DNA of 22,026 bases from Heterotrichella gracilis (Eukaryota > Sar > Xanthophyceae > Tribonematales > Xanthonemataceae), in contig JAULBX010029423.1 in assembly GCA_032358255.1 (NCBI GenBank), positions 1 through 22,026 of the forward strand. Reading direction: 5' to 3'. A program made the position numbers and the translations under genes. Below, in pieces: positions 8,347-20,900 of the stretch. Each line of letters begins with the position of its first letter. Within the stretch, counting starts at the first letter, position 1. The notes below the pieces were generated by a model. That model was not told where the DNA came from and searched no databases. It was given only the letters and a program-made list of their open reading frames with translations.

Positions 8347-11300
8347 ATGGTGTCCTCCGAGGGAACAGATCCTGCTGTGGAGATCACGCTGCAAGGGGGG
8401 CAACATGAGCAGGGAAAGCAGGATAAGGAGTCAGCAGAGAGTAGAGAGCAAGGCGAGACCCCACAGAGGGTGTGCACCATGCCACCCCAGCCCCGGGTTT
8501 GGGACAGGGTGTGCGCCTACCTGCTGACGCCACACTTCCAGTCAGGAGCGCAGCTGGCAGTGGGGATGTTCATCATATCCCTGTTCACTTTCATCAAGTG
8601 CGTGTGCACCCAGATCCCCAACATCCAGCTGTACGCCATCTGAAGTATGTGCATAGCGGTGATTTATGCAGTCACTGTGGTGCTGCACTGTGTGGCAACG
8701 GGATTCTGCAGAATGTTTCTGTCTGCTGGCCTGCCGTATGAGGGAGCAACACATCCCCAGCTCCCTCATCCTTTACAACAGATTGAGAAATCCACAATAC
8801 ACACCCAAATCAGGGCAATCCACAGCTAACCACCCACCTATGCTCCTTACCCACTCACTGCTGCACCTTCCACTCTAAAGATCTCACCACCTCACTGCAC
8901 TGCAGGGCTATCACCTGGAAGCGGCAGTGCCTATCAGCCACCTTCTATGCCGTGGCCTCACTGCTCATTTCACAGAACTCACACATAGGGGGGCGGCTCA
9001 TCGCAGCGGCCTGTGTCATGGGGCCCGCCTGGCTGAGCGTGCTGGCGGGAGGGCTCGTGGTGGGTCTGCATTTAAACTTCTGGTTGGGTATGACGTGCAT
9101 ACATGATGATGACGTTGTACATGGTTTACCCTTCTTGTCTTACGTTGGGACAGGGGTGGCGCGCTGTCTGCGAGGATGTCCATAGATGATGCATAACAAT
9201 GTCATGAACCACCTAAAACTTGGCAGTGCCCTCCAGGGGTACCCAGGGGTACTAGCTTGCCAAACCATGTACACCTGGCATGCCCCACGTGCAATCCTCA
9301 CATGCCGCACCCATGCTTGAAATTCAAGGCACAACTCTCATACTCGAGAGATTTCCTCCCCCTCCCTGCAGCACACCCTGGCCCACACCCTCCACCACTC
9401 CCCTGCCGCCTACACCGCCCTCCTGTGTGTCTTGGGCTGCCTGGTCCTGGTGTTCCTGTGCACCATACGTGCGGCAGAGCCGATGCAGATGCTTCCCTTC
9501 GGCATCCTGTGCAATCTGCTGTTTGGGCTCACGCTCATCCAAGGGGAGTTTGTGGGGTCGCTGCACCTGTTCTGGAAGCAGGTAAGGGTGAAACCCAAGG
9601 GTTTGGCACCGGGACAAAGTTGGGTGTGGGGGGGGTCAGCGTGACTGTGCATGGTTGTAAAGAGACAGGATTCTATCTCTGCAGCTGGCATAGGACGCAA
9701 GATACTCTCAGGCTGGTTGACACTCACCCCATTTCTGCCTTCCGTGCAGGTTGTTGGTGCAATCCTCCTGGACCTTGCACTTGTCTCCCTGACGTTGGTG
9801 GCAATGGGGTTGGTGGTGTTCCCCACCCTTGCTTCAGACAAAGTCACACAGATGGTTGGGAAGGCGCTTCAGGGCACAGGGCGCAGCCTGTCATCGTAAG
9901 TTGTGACCTTAGACAACCAATTGGTGATAGATGCGCACTGGCATGCTGAGCCATGCCAAATATGGTTTATGTTTGCTGCACAGCTACATGTCAATGCGCG
10001 CAAGGATGTTGTGCCTCACGGCATCATTGTATTGATTGGCATTGCTCTTTTTGGGTAAGGCTGTGACCCCACTTCAGGTGTGCCACCCGCCTGCTGGTGC
10101 CCAGCGATGCGGATAAGGTGGACCCAAGCGCCAGCATAGATGACCTGCCTAGCGCTGAGGACGTGACTGACCGCATCAGGCAGCACATGCTGGAAACACT
10201 CAGGCAGGAGGAAAGCGAGGACTACTTCCAGGTAAGATCAGGGACTGTGCTAATATTGTTTCGTGTACTTTACTGTTGGATAGGTCATATATACTGCATT
10301 TAGTGGCATTGTTGAATGGCCACTGATGGTGTTGCGTCCACAGCTGGCCAGCATACAATTTGTCACTCTATTAGGGATGCATATGGTGCCCACACAGCTG
10401 CAGTTACACTGCATGCTGCACACTCACGCAATTGCACATGTCGTCCAAGTTTTGGCCAATCTCTGTTCGCTTGAGGCATTCATATGGAGCATTCAGATCT
10501 TGGCATGGTGTGCAGGTGGTGCATGAGAATACCAGGCCACCAGTGGTTGGGAGGCGCACAGCTCCCAAGCGAGGGACTGTGCCTGTCATTCATTCACTAC
10601 GCCCGCTGCTGGCACAGGCAAAGATGCTCATGCCGTCTGTAAGTGACTTCCAGCAGATGCCGTCCCTCATTTCCATTAGTTGCTGCACATGCTGACTTGC
10701 AGCCATAATTCAGTGTCTTTGTATGGCACCACAAACCACTTTTGTAATGACCTGCGTATCAGCATTAGCTGTGCATCTGGCCTGCATAAATGAGAAGAAA
10801 TCCCTCGGAATAAGGCAATTCAGATCAATTGCAGGCTGCTGTGGAGCCTGGCTGTCTGATATCCCAGCACTTCATCCCTGCTAAGTGGATGGCTGTTCTA
10901 TCCATTGTAGAGATCCTGGTCACAAGAATCTCAAGCTTGGAGGTATAAACTCCAATATTATACTAGTGCTTTCCCCTTTTTTATTGCTTGATTGGCTATG
11001 CTGATCATCAGGCGGCGCCTGGCAACGCTGTTACTTTGGATCCTGTACATGCACAATGCTGAGCATAATGTTCCTTCCCACCGTTGGCGTTGCTGTGCTT
11101 TAAGGTGGATCATAGCTAGCACAGAATGTTCTGCACAATGTGCATCTGCTGAGCGGTATGTTTGTATTCAACAGGACCTCATGATGTCTGCCCCTCAAAT
11201 ACTGGATGACAAGCACATAACGCACATAACCCAAGGGATCGACATGGTGTCCATCCTGCGCCTCATATACGCACAAGTCGCAGCTGGCTGTGAAAACTTG

Positions 11301-14300
11301 TCGCTAGCCATTCAGACGCCACAGACTTCCCCCGAGGTACAGTATTTATTTTGCGGATAATAAGTTTAAATTCAAAAGGTGGGGGGGAAGGAGCTGTTCT
11401 CACAAGTATCTGCTGACATTTGTTTTAATTGTTATATTTAATCAGTTTATTGCCCAGGTTTATACGCGCGTCGTTGTCTGTGCTGCACGTATGTAGCATG
11501 TGTTCCAGTGGCACTGCGTTCCATTGCTTTACCAATTTCTTTCAAAAATTTATTAGTCAGTGGAGCTGAGCTCAGCAACGTACTGACCCATGGAATGTTT
11601 GATTCAGGCTGGACTTGGTTATGTGCTGGGCGATCAATGGGATGTCCTGAAGAGGGATCTGACAGAAGCCATTGAGGCGGGCCTGGGTTCATTCTGGGCA
11701 GCTCGCCACGCTGCTGCAGAGGGGCAAGCACACGAGATGCTTCCTGCAATTGAGGTGTGGCGTGGTGTAACTATAGCAATTGGCTGATCAGACACCTCTT
11801 TGGGGCTGAACCCAGTGATAGGATTATCAATCCTGCCCATCATTCCATTAGGATGGCAGGACCTTCGGTGAAACATGATGACCATTGGTGATTGTACAAG
11901 AAGCAATGGCTGGCTGTTTTGCAATCTTGCACTCACATGACATTGCCCTGTGACTTGATGGAAGGCACCTGTTACGCTTTGGTCTAGTTGGGTGAATCAC
12001 ATTAAAATGCAAATTTTGCGATCACAGCATAAATCCTTGACTCCTAACCAGCGTCAAGTATAACCTATTCCTTTGCGCATATCAGCTTCGTTCCTTCATG
12101 TTCATCACAACCTCGACCTTGGGTGTTGTTGACACAATGAAGAAGCTGGAGCAAGCGGTGGCTGAGGCAATGGGGTACGAGATCCCAGACCAGCCAGTGG
12201 TGGCTTCTAGCTCTCAATCAGAGGCATTCCTAGCCACACAGCAGGATGAGTCATCAGATGGTGTTCATGATGAAGGCAAAGGTATGTGCAGCGGTCTTAC
12301 GCCCTGACAGCATTATTGTCTCAGAAAAAATGTAATGTGACAATGCCCTGGTTCAAGCCCTGTACATTACATGGCACATGGCATAAAGCATATGACCCAT
12401 TATTGCCTGACGTCACCTGAAAGATGGGTTTGAAATGTACTGTCCCACCAGGTCCCACCAGGACCTGGTCCTGAAGTGTTTAAATGAGATTAATATTGTA
12501 CATTGCACTGCAGCGGCCTCAGAACAGATTGTCACGGCAAAGGCAAAGCGCTTTGCTCACCTCAAGCGCAAGTTTAAGCAACCAAAGAACCTCGGAGGAG
12601 AACTCCCAGGAGCAAAGAAAGGCAAGAAGATGCTCAACATGGCCACTAGCACATCGTGGTGGAAGTACCAAACAGCATTTCTGTGGCCCCTTCTTCCGGT
12701 ATGTCTATTGTGCTGCAACTGATTCTGATGTCCAAATAACTGCCTGCATTGCAATGTCTCATTGGTGTATACCTGCAGCGTGATGGCCATGGTACAGTAT
12801 CGTCCCACTTGAGCCTGGAAGGCGTGAGATTTGGATGGGCCATGAAACCTTTTTATGTCACACATTCCGTCTGGGTCCTGCAGATCCTCTTGGCGTTGCC
12901 AGTCTTCATGCGGTGGAAAGTGGTGTATGGCACAATGGTTCCCAAAGCGCTTTCCAGCAAGGAGGAGCGGGCAAAGGCACTCAAGGACCGCATGTTCCAG
13001 TTCTGGGCAAAGTGCTGGTTTGCCTTCAGCCTGACTTTGGTGCTGATTCTGTCCTTGAGCAACATCAACAAGGTCTGGAAATGGTAAGGATGGGATGGAG
13101 AGGACTTCACATGTATCTTGTGACACAAATAATCTAAACATCTGCACTTGAAACGGCGAGGTTGTGCACAAGGATGCTGTTGGTACAAGATTATCTGGAA
13201 CCAAGTTGGACCCCGGGTTCACTCTCAACAAGTATTATGCTGGTGAAAGGCTTTGGATAACCATTTTCATCATCTGCAATGCAGGAACCCCTATTTTGGC
13301 TACATAGCTATGGTCATTGCCTTTGATGCACGGGTAAGTCTGCCTTGTGATTGCATTGTGTAGTCTTTTATAACACGTGTGCACAGATGAAAAATACCTT
13401 TATTAGTTTCTGCGCTACCATTTCACTGGCAATGCTGCACTCGAATGCAGGTGGAGGCCACAGTGACCAAGGCTGTGCTGCGGATAGTCGGAACCCTGCT
13501 AGGTGGCACACTCGGCTTTGTCGTCATGCTGAAATCAGGACTGGCAACAAGTCCCTATGGTACGCGCTGTAATGTAGTAAATCCTGAAATACAATCCTGA
13601 AATTTTAATGATTGTCATGTGCAGTCGGTGTGGATTGGTGCTGCCGAATCGGATGTGAATGGCGGTGCTTACTAAATTCATTTTCAATCAATATTTGAAG
13701 TGAAATAACAATAAAGCATTATGTTCCGGCACTGAATAAATTAGTATCAGAGCGGTTCAACATGGGTTCCTCCGCGCTGCAGGTCTCATGGCGATCATCT
13801 GCACAGTGTCCTTTGCTATGGGCCACACAGGACCCACACCCTTCAAGATCGTAGGCTTCCTCACTTTGTCAGCCTGCAACAGCTTGATCCTGTGCCAGTA
13901 TAGGCCAGGCTGCGACTCGTGTCATGGATCCTGGCAGTACTTTGCGTCCAATGTGGCTGCTCTGTCTCTGGGAGCAACGCTGGCATTTGTCATCAGCAAC
14001 GCAATCCTGCCATGGTAGGTAGCAAAGCTGTGTCCTTTCATCACCAGCTGCTGTAGAGCAGCTCCCGTGGTTTAAACTACACAATCATTGTGTAGTTGAA
14101 CAGTGTTGCATGTCTTGTTGCACACTGCTAATACCAATGGCACCCAAGTCAATATTTGCAATTGCTATGGCACATTATTAGTTGTCCCACTGGCAGCAGT
14201 TTTGTAAAGGAGAGCTGGTTTCCAGCAAGCTGTGGCATTATCTGCACAATGATCATAAAAGGCAATGGCTGGGAAAACCATCTTTATCTTTTCTCCTTGC

Positions 14301-16399
14301 AGGTATGCAAGCACACAGGTTCGTCAAATACTGGCAGGCATCATGCGGTCAGCAGCAGATTTCATGCGTTTGACCTACACTCAAATCTACGAGCAAAGCA
14401 AGCAGGCTGCCATCAGCAATGGCTATTTCACCAAGGAGGGACACAACAGCAAAAACGGGGAGCACACAGTTGATGTAGCATCAGGTTGGTGGCTTTGTGT
14501 CTGTTGACTTTCTTGCGATGACTCGGTTGTATGGGTTCAATATGTGCTTCCTACTGCAAAACAAACATTTGCCGGCAAAAATGGCGACCGCATGTCATTT
14601 GATCCTTTCCCCTCCCTTTACGGCACGGTGCTTTCCTCACCTTGGTTGACATGGCATTGTGCGTGGCCACCCAATGACCACCCTGAGGGGCACATGACCT
14701 CCGTCTTGCTCTGTCTCATTCCTGATCACGGCCATCGCCCTGGAGACCCTGCACATACATACTTTTGTTACATAGAGGATTCTATATGACATGGTGGGTT
14801 GATGCAGTGCCAGGTGACGATCCTAGCAGCCTACAGCTGGCGCAGCTGCTCCAGGCGCGTGTTGGAGGGCCACTCACAGGTGGGTATCCATGCACCTGAA
14901 TGATTGGGAACCATGAAGGCATGTTATAGGCAGAACGTTGACAGCTGGCAGAGTGCGTCCCCTGCAAATTGGGACGTGGGAACCTGCAATTCCAGAGATG
15001 CATTCATGTTGGTTCATTGGGGATTATGCATTGATTAGTTGCTGGGGATAAGTGTCTGAGATTGTATAAGCAGACACTGACTGACAGGACAGGACTGGTT
15101 GGTGCAAGCCTTGCGGCAGGACAGACTGCTATTCTGGCGGTACTGCTGGGCACACATATAAGTAAGCAAGCAAGTAGGTACATATTGGGCCCCTTCATTC
15201 TGTATCCATGCCAAGGCTACACCCCCATTGTTGAGAATGCCGATGACTGGCAGAGTCCCTGCAATCTCAACATGCATTGATGTTACTGGTTTGTTGGGGT
15301 CATTTGCGATCTTTGTTCTGCTTCCACGGCAATTTCACAAGCGCGTTCATGCCTCAATCGCCTCCTTACAGGCGTACAAGTGCTCATGCAGAACAACAGC
15401 ACCCTGTGGTCCCGGGGATGGCTGGCCTACCCCGCAATTGTCCCCGCCACCCTCCAGGCCATGCTGAGGGCGCTAGACAGCCTGTCAGGCCTGGAGCTGT
15501 GCCTGTGCTACGGACGATCCATCACAGGCAGATATGGGGGGGGCGTCTTCACAGAAATCCTGGTGCATTTGGACCTGCAGGTGGGAGTGATCTTGTATGT
15601 TATAAAACCTCAAACCCTGGTAGGGTTTTGGGGAAGTGGAAACTCAATTGCGCTGCCTGTCTGACCTGCCTTGTCCAGGTCTTAATCCATGCAATTTCCA
15701 TTCAGTTTGACCTGCGCCTGACTCCTTGGATGTGTGTGGCAGTGGTGCGAGGTGTGCTCCAGCCTGCAGCACCTGATGGCCTCAGCGGCAGAGATACTCA
15801 CTGCAGAGGACCACGACACAGCATGCAGGACACTGGGCAATGAGCTGCATGCATTGGCGGAAGCAAGGTACGCACCCACAAGGGAGGCCCTCCCTGGGGT
15901 AAATGCACGCCCACCAGGGGTTGCAACGTTCAGCGTATGTTTGGTAATTGGCACCTAAAATCAAAGCAGACTCTGGTCTGGGAAACAGCAGTTGCTTTTA
16001 GGGAAAATGGGCACTTGCTGTCTTCCATGCCACTGCCCAATGCACCCGCTTTCTAGGGGCAGAGGGCAAAGACATTCCTTTTGCAACACCCAACTGCGGT
16101 CCTGGCATTCTCCTGACATCCTAGGCAGCCTCTCTACCCTCCAACTCTCCTGCCCCTTCAGGGCCGCCACCCGTTCTGAATTCTTCCGCCTGCGCCACCG
16201 CCTGCATGACCGAGTGAGGCAAATGGACACCGCCGCGTTCCTGCGCCTGTTCCCCCCCGATGACACCCTCATGTTCCAGAGCTACCTGGGCGCCACTATC
16301 AGGGGGATTGACCAGCTCACCGCCGCCAGCCGCACAGTGCAGGCGCTGGGGTGCGAGGCCAGGGTCAACAGTTTCAAGGACTGGTGCAGGCTGGGGTGA
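8347..16399 (+). CDS. FUSC/ArAE-family two-repeat membrane transporter
   Basis: Twenty exons join in phase: 8347-8597, 8906-9059, 9372-9581, 9750-9895, 10078-10231, 10516-10638, 10835-10942, 11175-11336, 11608-11754, 12086-12281, 12514-12698, 12779-13083, 13285-13333, 13451-13559, 13783-14014, 14303-14484, 14808-14879, 15372-15580, 15743-15867, 16162-16399 (TGA). They give 1118 residues. The N-terminal half has about six membrane segments (residues about 64-233, e.g. GAILLDLALVSLTLVAMGLV). A soluble region with a basic patch follows (AHLKRKFKQPK). The second membrane half (about 643-850) contains NPYFGYIAMVIAFDARVEAT and LRIVGTLLGGTLGF, the FUSC/ArAE signature. A soluble C-terminal tail ends in CRLG. 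The family exports aromatic acids and other organic anions; ALMT proteins are distant members. Substrate and membrane are unknown. The start is the first ATG in frame, and exon 2's donor GTG|GTGGGT is the least certain junction. Confidence 0.85.
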
Positions 16400-17956
16400 G
16401 GATATTGATGTGGGGTGTGGGGGTTGGGGATCACGATGGAAGGGATTGCCCGGGTGTAGGGGTTAGGGGGCGGTTTGGACCAGGAAGCAATCGGGGGCCT
16501 TTGCAAATAAGAGTGATGTTTGGCGTGCTTATTAACCCTGCAAAGCAGCGCCGGCGGACGGTGGTAACAATGGTAGAGATGGTTCACTAGGAGCCAAAAA
16601 TATTTGCACCGCCTTTTGTGGGATTGGCATTTCCAGTGGCCGCAATGGCACGCCCCTCAGGGTGCTTCTAGCGAAGCAGGTAGAGCAAGCTTGACTCAGT
16701 TCTTCAAGAGCTGAATGGGGCTGAGGTGATTTGGCACCAAATGCGTTAGGGGTTTGTGGGCGAAGCCTTAGAGTGCAGGTAGCGCCTGCACTGTGCATGG
16801 AGGGTCTTGTGCCTCAGGATCATTGACCAGCGTGCACAGCTAGTACATGGACAGGGAAACTGTCAATGCGCCCTGTCCCATCACGTTGGTTGAGGTATGG
16901 ATATACCAGCTGGGGCTGCATTGCGCAGCAAGGGGGCAAGGCACACCTGATGGCAGCTGGGTGCGGGGTACGACAGCTTACTGTTGGGGGGCACTAGAGT
17001 GTACATCGTAGGGTGTAGGTCTGTGGGAGCAGTGGATTCTACAGCCCTTGATTTACTTTTGCAGACATTGGCTGTAGTTAATGTGGCAGCGTTAGACAGC
17101 TGTTTTCATGCAGGCGCTGCTCTGCCAGAAAGGGAAAATTGCACTCACATTTATGTGGTGCCATAATCAATGTGATGCAATTTTTTTTTGTGACGATGTG
17201 ATAAGCAGGTTAATGATGCACATACAGTCAGCATACGCAGTCCGATTGTCCCAGCATTGCTGGTGCCAGCATTGGTGCTTCATTGAACTGCTCACCATAA
17301 ACGGGTTGGCATTGCCACCACCAGTTGGCTGCTGGCGTTAGATTTTGATGAGTGCATTAGAATTTGATAGGTGCCCCCACCACGATTGCCACAATAGCCA
17401 GAGCAAAGTGGCCAACAATTTAAATTGGTGCAATTCTATGCCCCAGTGCCAGCCAGTGCAAGTATATGTGGCGACAAGCTTCAAGTTCTGGCCCCGCCTG
17501 GTTGCAGTCTCCTGGTGCGAGCATTTGGTTTTGTGCTTGTGGTCCTTAACTCCTTTGTGCATATTCCCTTTTCAAGGAAGGACTTCCAATGAGGGTTTTT
17601 TACCCCAAAAAATGGCTTTCTTTCTTCGTTAGGGTTTACAATAGGGTAAACCGTTCTCTGCAGAGCGAACCAACACTGGCGCCAGCTTAGCCCGACAGAA
17701 GCTACTCACAGCCTTCCATCAAAGTCGTATGAAGTACAAATCCACCGCAGGACCGCGTTCTAAGCATCAAGGCCTGCAACATAATCTTTCCTAGCGCTAG
17801 AACAACTTCTTTTCGCGCACGTAGTGATTCGCGCAACGTATAGCCCTGCACCAGCTAGCTGTTCCGCCCACCCACCTGCCATTTTGTCGCTATACATAGA
17901 TGGCCGCACCTGGAGAATAGCTTAATCTTTCCTGCCTTGGGTTCGAAAGGCGCGCA
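16400..17956. other. Intergenic gap between FUSC and wall-protein genes
   Basis: I find no convincing exon on either strand. A perfect AGTGCAGG / CCTGCACT hairpin with loop TAGCG lies at 16772-16792. A telomere-like GTTAGGGTTTAC lies at about 17630-17641, followed by ATAGGGTAAACC. A T9 run lies at about 17179-17190. The last part should carry the promoter of the gene starting at 17957. No tRNA or snRNA pattern was recognised. Confidence 0.55.
17891..17898 (+). promoter_or_regulatory. Candidate TATA element of the wall-protein gene
   Basis: TATACATA lies 59 bases upstream of the ATG at 17957, which would place transcription start about 30 bases before the ATG. Position is plausible; the motif alone is weak. 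Confidence 0.3.
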
Positions 17957-20900
17957 ATGAAGGCCTCTGGTCTGCGCCTGGCGCTATGGCTGCCGGTCGC
18001 GATGATCGTGGCATTCAGCGGCAGCCTAGCGAATGGCAATGCGGCCGTGGGAGGCGCCCTCTCAGGTGCAATGGAGCACCGGCTCTGCTCCCCTTTCCTT
18101 AACCTTCGTGTTCGAGCCAAGGGGTGTGTTAGCGGTGTCGCAGTGCACGCGTAAGCCGGACAAAGCCTGTGCACTGCAAGCCTGTCAAACTTTTAAATTC
18201 GCATAGCGTTGGCTAGTGCCACGTATCACGCAACACCCAGCGAGGGCGCGCTATATGTCTCAAGACGCCTCTCATAACAAGGCACTTGCGTAGTGGTGGC
18301 AGGGTAACGTGATGGCACCCAGTCCATCCAGGGGCCAGTCCAATCCTGGTCCCATTGAAGGCGGGTGCTGGCATGCTGATGCCCCTTATCACACAGCCTG
18401 ACAATTAAAAGCTGCCACGAGACGCATAGGAGTTGGGCTGTGTGTATAAATAGCAGCTCTTGGGCCTGCACAGCCAGCCACGCTAGTTGACGCACACTCT
18501 GGTTCTATTCTAAGCTGCGAAGCCCCCCTTGCAGGCCATAGAGGGGACAGGACCACGTTCACTGTTGCGACAACCCTGACAGCTTGCAACAAGCCATACC
18601 TTGCAACACTGACACCTTGCAATACCAGCCGGTACCGTGCAGCGATTGGTGGCTTGCAGTAGCTGCAGCAACTGACACGTGTGCTGTGTGTGTGCTTCAG
18701 GGGCACAGGTGGACCCATCAGCAAGACTAGTGCCAGATGACGCACCACAGGGTATGGCACACCAGCGCCACCTCTCACAAACCAAGCGCCCCCCACCACC
18801 CAAGAAGAGCCCACCACCAGCCAAGAAGAGCCCGCCACCTGCCAAGAAGAGCCCACCACCAACCAAGCGCCCCCCATCCCCACGCCCACCATCCCCACGC
18901 CCACCATCACCGCGCCCACCATCACCACGCCCACCACGTCCCCCTCCCAAATACCCTCCAAAGCCACCGCCAAAGTCGCCACCTCCCAAACCACGACCAC
19001 CACCAAGCCCCCCACCAAAACCCCCACCAAAACCCCCACCCAGGCCACCTCCAACACCGTCTCCAAAGCCACACCCCCCCCCCCCCCCACCACAGCCGCC
19101 ACCCTCCCCACTGCCCCCCTCCCCCTCCCCCTCGTCCTCACCACCCAGCCCCACACCCCCCTCCCCGCGCCCACCCAGCCCACCATCGCCATCGCCATCG
19201 CCGCCCCCATCCCCACGTGCACTCCCTGCAGGCTACGACACATCCAACGGTGCATGGTACGCGTACAGCCACAACTCTGTGCCAAACCCCTGCTTGCCTG
19301 CACTAGATATACCCTTCCTCCCCTTGGGTTCCTCCCCTCGTGTACGGTCCACCTCGCCTGTGCTCCCATTATCCACAGTTTTTTGGATCCCTCCTCGCCT
19401 GGCGTCCATCCCTGGATAGGCCTGGCGCCTGGCGCACACATTGCGTGCATGCCATGTAATCATGCAAATGCAGTTTGCTTGCGTGCAATCCCATCGTGCA
19501 AACGGGGATTGACACTGGCCCCGAGACATCTGCGTACAACTCACACCCACTGCGATTGCCCCCCCCGGCCACTTCCATCACACGATGGCCCCAGTGCAAT
19601 ACAAAGCCTAAACCCTAAAGCCAGTGCAATAAAAACCATTGTTCCCCAGTGTGGAAGCATTCCTGGGATGCAGTTTTACCCCGGTTGGAACTCCGAATGC
19701 CCCCTATCATGCATCCTATGTACATGTACCTCCTTTGTATATTTGATGCCTCATGCCAGCTCATACACTGTGCTAAATTTTTTTTTTTAATTAAAGAACT
19801 AAAAAAAAAATTTTTTATGCAGGTATGATGCGCAGTGCACGGGCAAGGCCGTCGACTGGTGCGGCGCGGCGCAGTTGGGCAGCAACGGCAGGTACACCAC
19901 CTTTTACTCCTGCTACCTGGAGGGGATTGGGTATGATTACACGATGGAGAACGGGGTGGACTGGAAGTCCATGCTGGATGCGCGCTCGGTGTGCATAGCG
20001 TCAACCAATTACGCCAGGACCTGCTGGAATGACCCTCCAACGCAGTGCCTGTATATTTCAGCAGAACCAGGTGGGTGCGATACCGAAAGATCAAACCTGT
20101 GGGCGCGGATCCGAATGTAGTTTGCAATTGTTTGCACATGAACAAATTGACAACTATCTTATCCATCAAAACTTAACAAAGTACATGCTGGAATTGTGGT
20201 GCAGGCCCAAAGTCCCCTCCTGCCCCGCCGCCATCCCCAAACCCACCACCAACGCCACCCGCCCCGCCACCATCACCAAGCCCACCACCACCGCCACCCC
20301 TCCCGCCACCATCGCCAAGCCCTGCACCGCCGCCACCCACACCGCCGCCATCGCCGCCGCCCGAACCTCCATCGCCGCCGCCACCCCCCCGCGCCCTTCC
20401 CGCCGGTTATGATATGTCACAGGGTGCATGGTGCGTCACATGTCCTTCTGCACTACCTTTACAGAGTCACAAGCTGCAGTGGTGGAGTACAGTGTCACTT
20501 GCTGGTGGTGGGATATGGCTTTATTTGTCAGTACGTTATGGCTTGGTGGGGGTACATGCATGCTGCCCTAATTTTATTGGCACATCGGCGCACATTTCAC
20601 ACCCCTACCAGAGGGTCCTAAAGTTGCTGTTTGATTGTCCCCAAGCCGAGCCACTTCCAGGGAGGACAGTGACTGCTTTGAGTCCTCCTGCTGCATCAAA
20701 CCAAAGTTATCAAATGAAATCACATCCATTGGGCCCGAGGCAGCTAGCGTGTTTAGGGTTTAAGGTTCAAGGTTTAGGGTTTAGGGACTGCAGCACATGC
20801 ATGTTAGACTTTCTATGGTAGATACGAGCGCCCATGCTGTCCCAGGGGTAACCCAATGCTAATTGTGGTAATGGAAGGTATTCTGCATGCCAGCATCTCA

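Noticed and set aside
9257..9949. A 230-codon plus-strand open frame
   Set aside because: It runs through two introns of the FUSC gene in a different frame from the membrane-spanning exons, is rich in Pro/His/Cys and has no recognisable motif.
12345..12375. GGTTCAAGCCC resembling a tRNA T-loop
   Set aside because: The flanking bases do not pair as a T-stem, and there is no anticodon or acceptor stem upstream.
15680..15742. Alternative FUSC exon 19 start after a TTGTCCAG acceptor at about 15678
   Set aside because: It puts the following 125 bases in a frame that does not continue into exon 20; the acceptor at 15741-15742 gives WCEVCSSLQHL and joins in phase to the final exon.
17935..17955. 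GGTTCGAAAGG resembling a tRNA T-loop
   Set aside because: No stem complementarity and it sits directly in the 5' UTR position of the wall-protein gene.
18389..19450. Long minus-strand open frames (353 and 214 codons) rich in Gly and Val
   Set aside because: They are the complement of the Pro-rich plus-strand exon. The plus-strand reading has a signal peptide, in-phase exons and a repeated cysteine domain; the Gly-rich frames are shadows.
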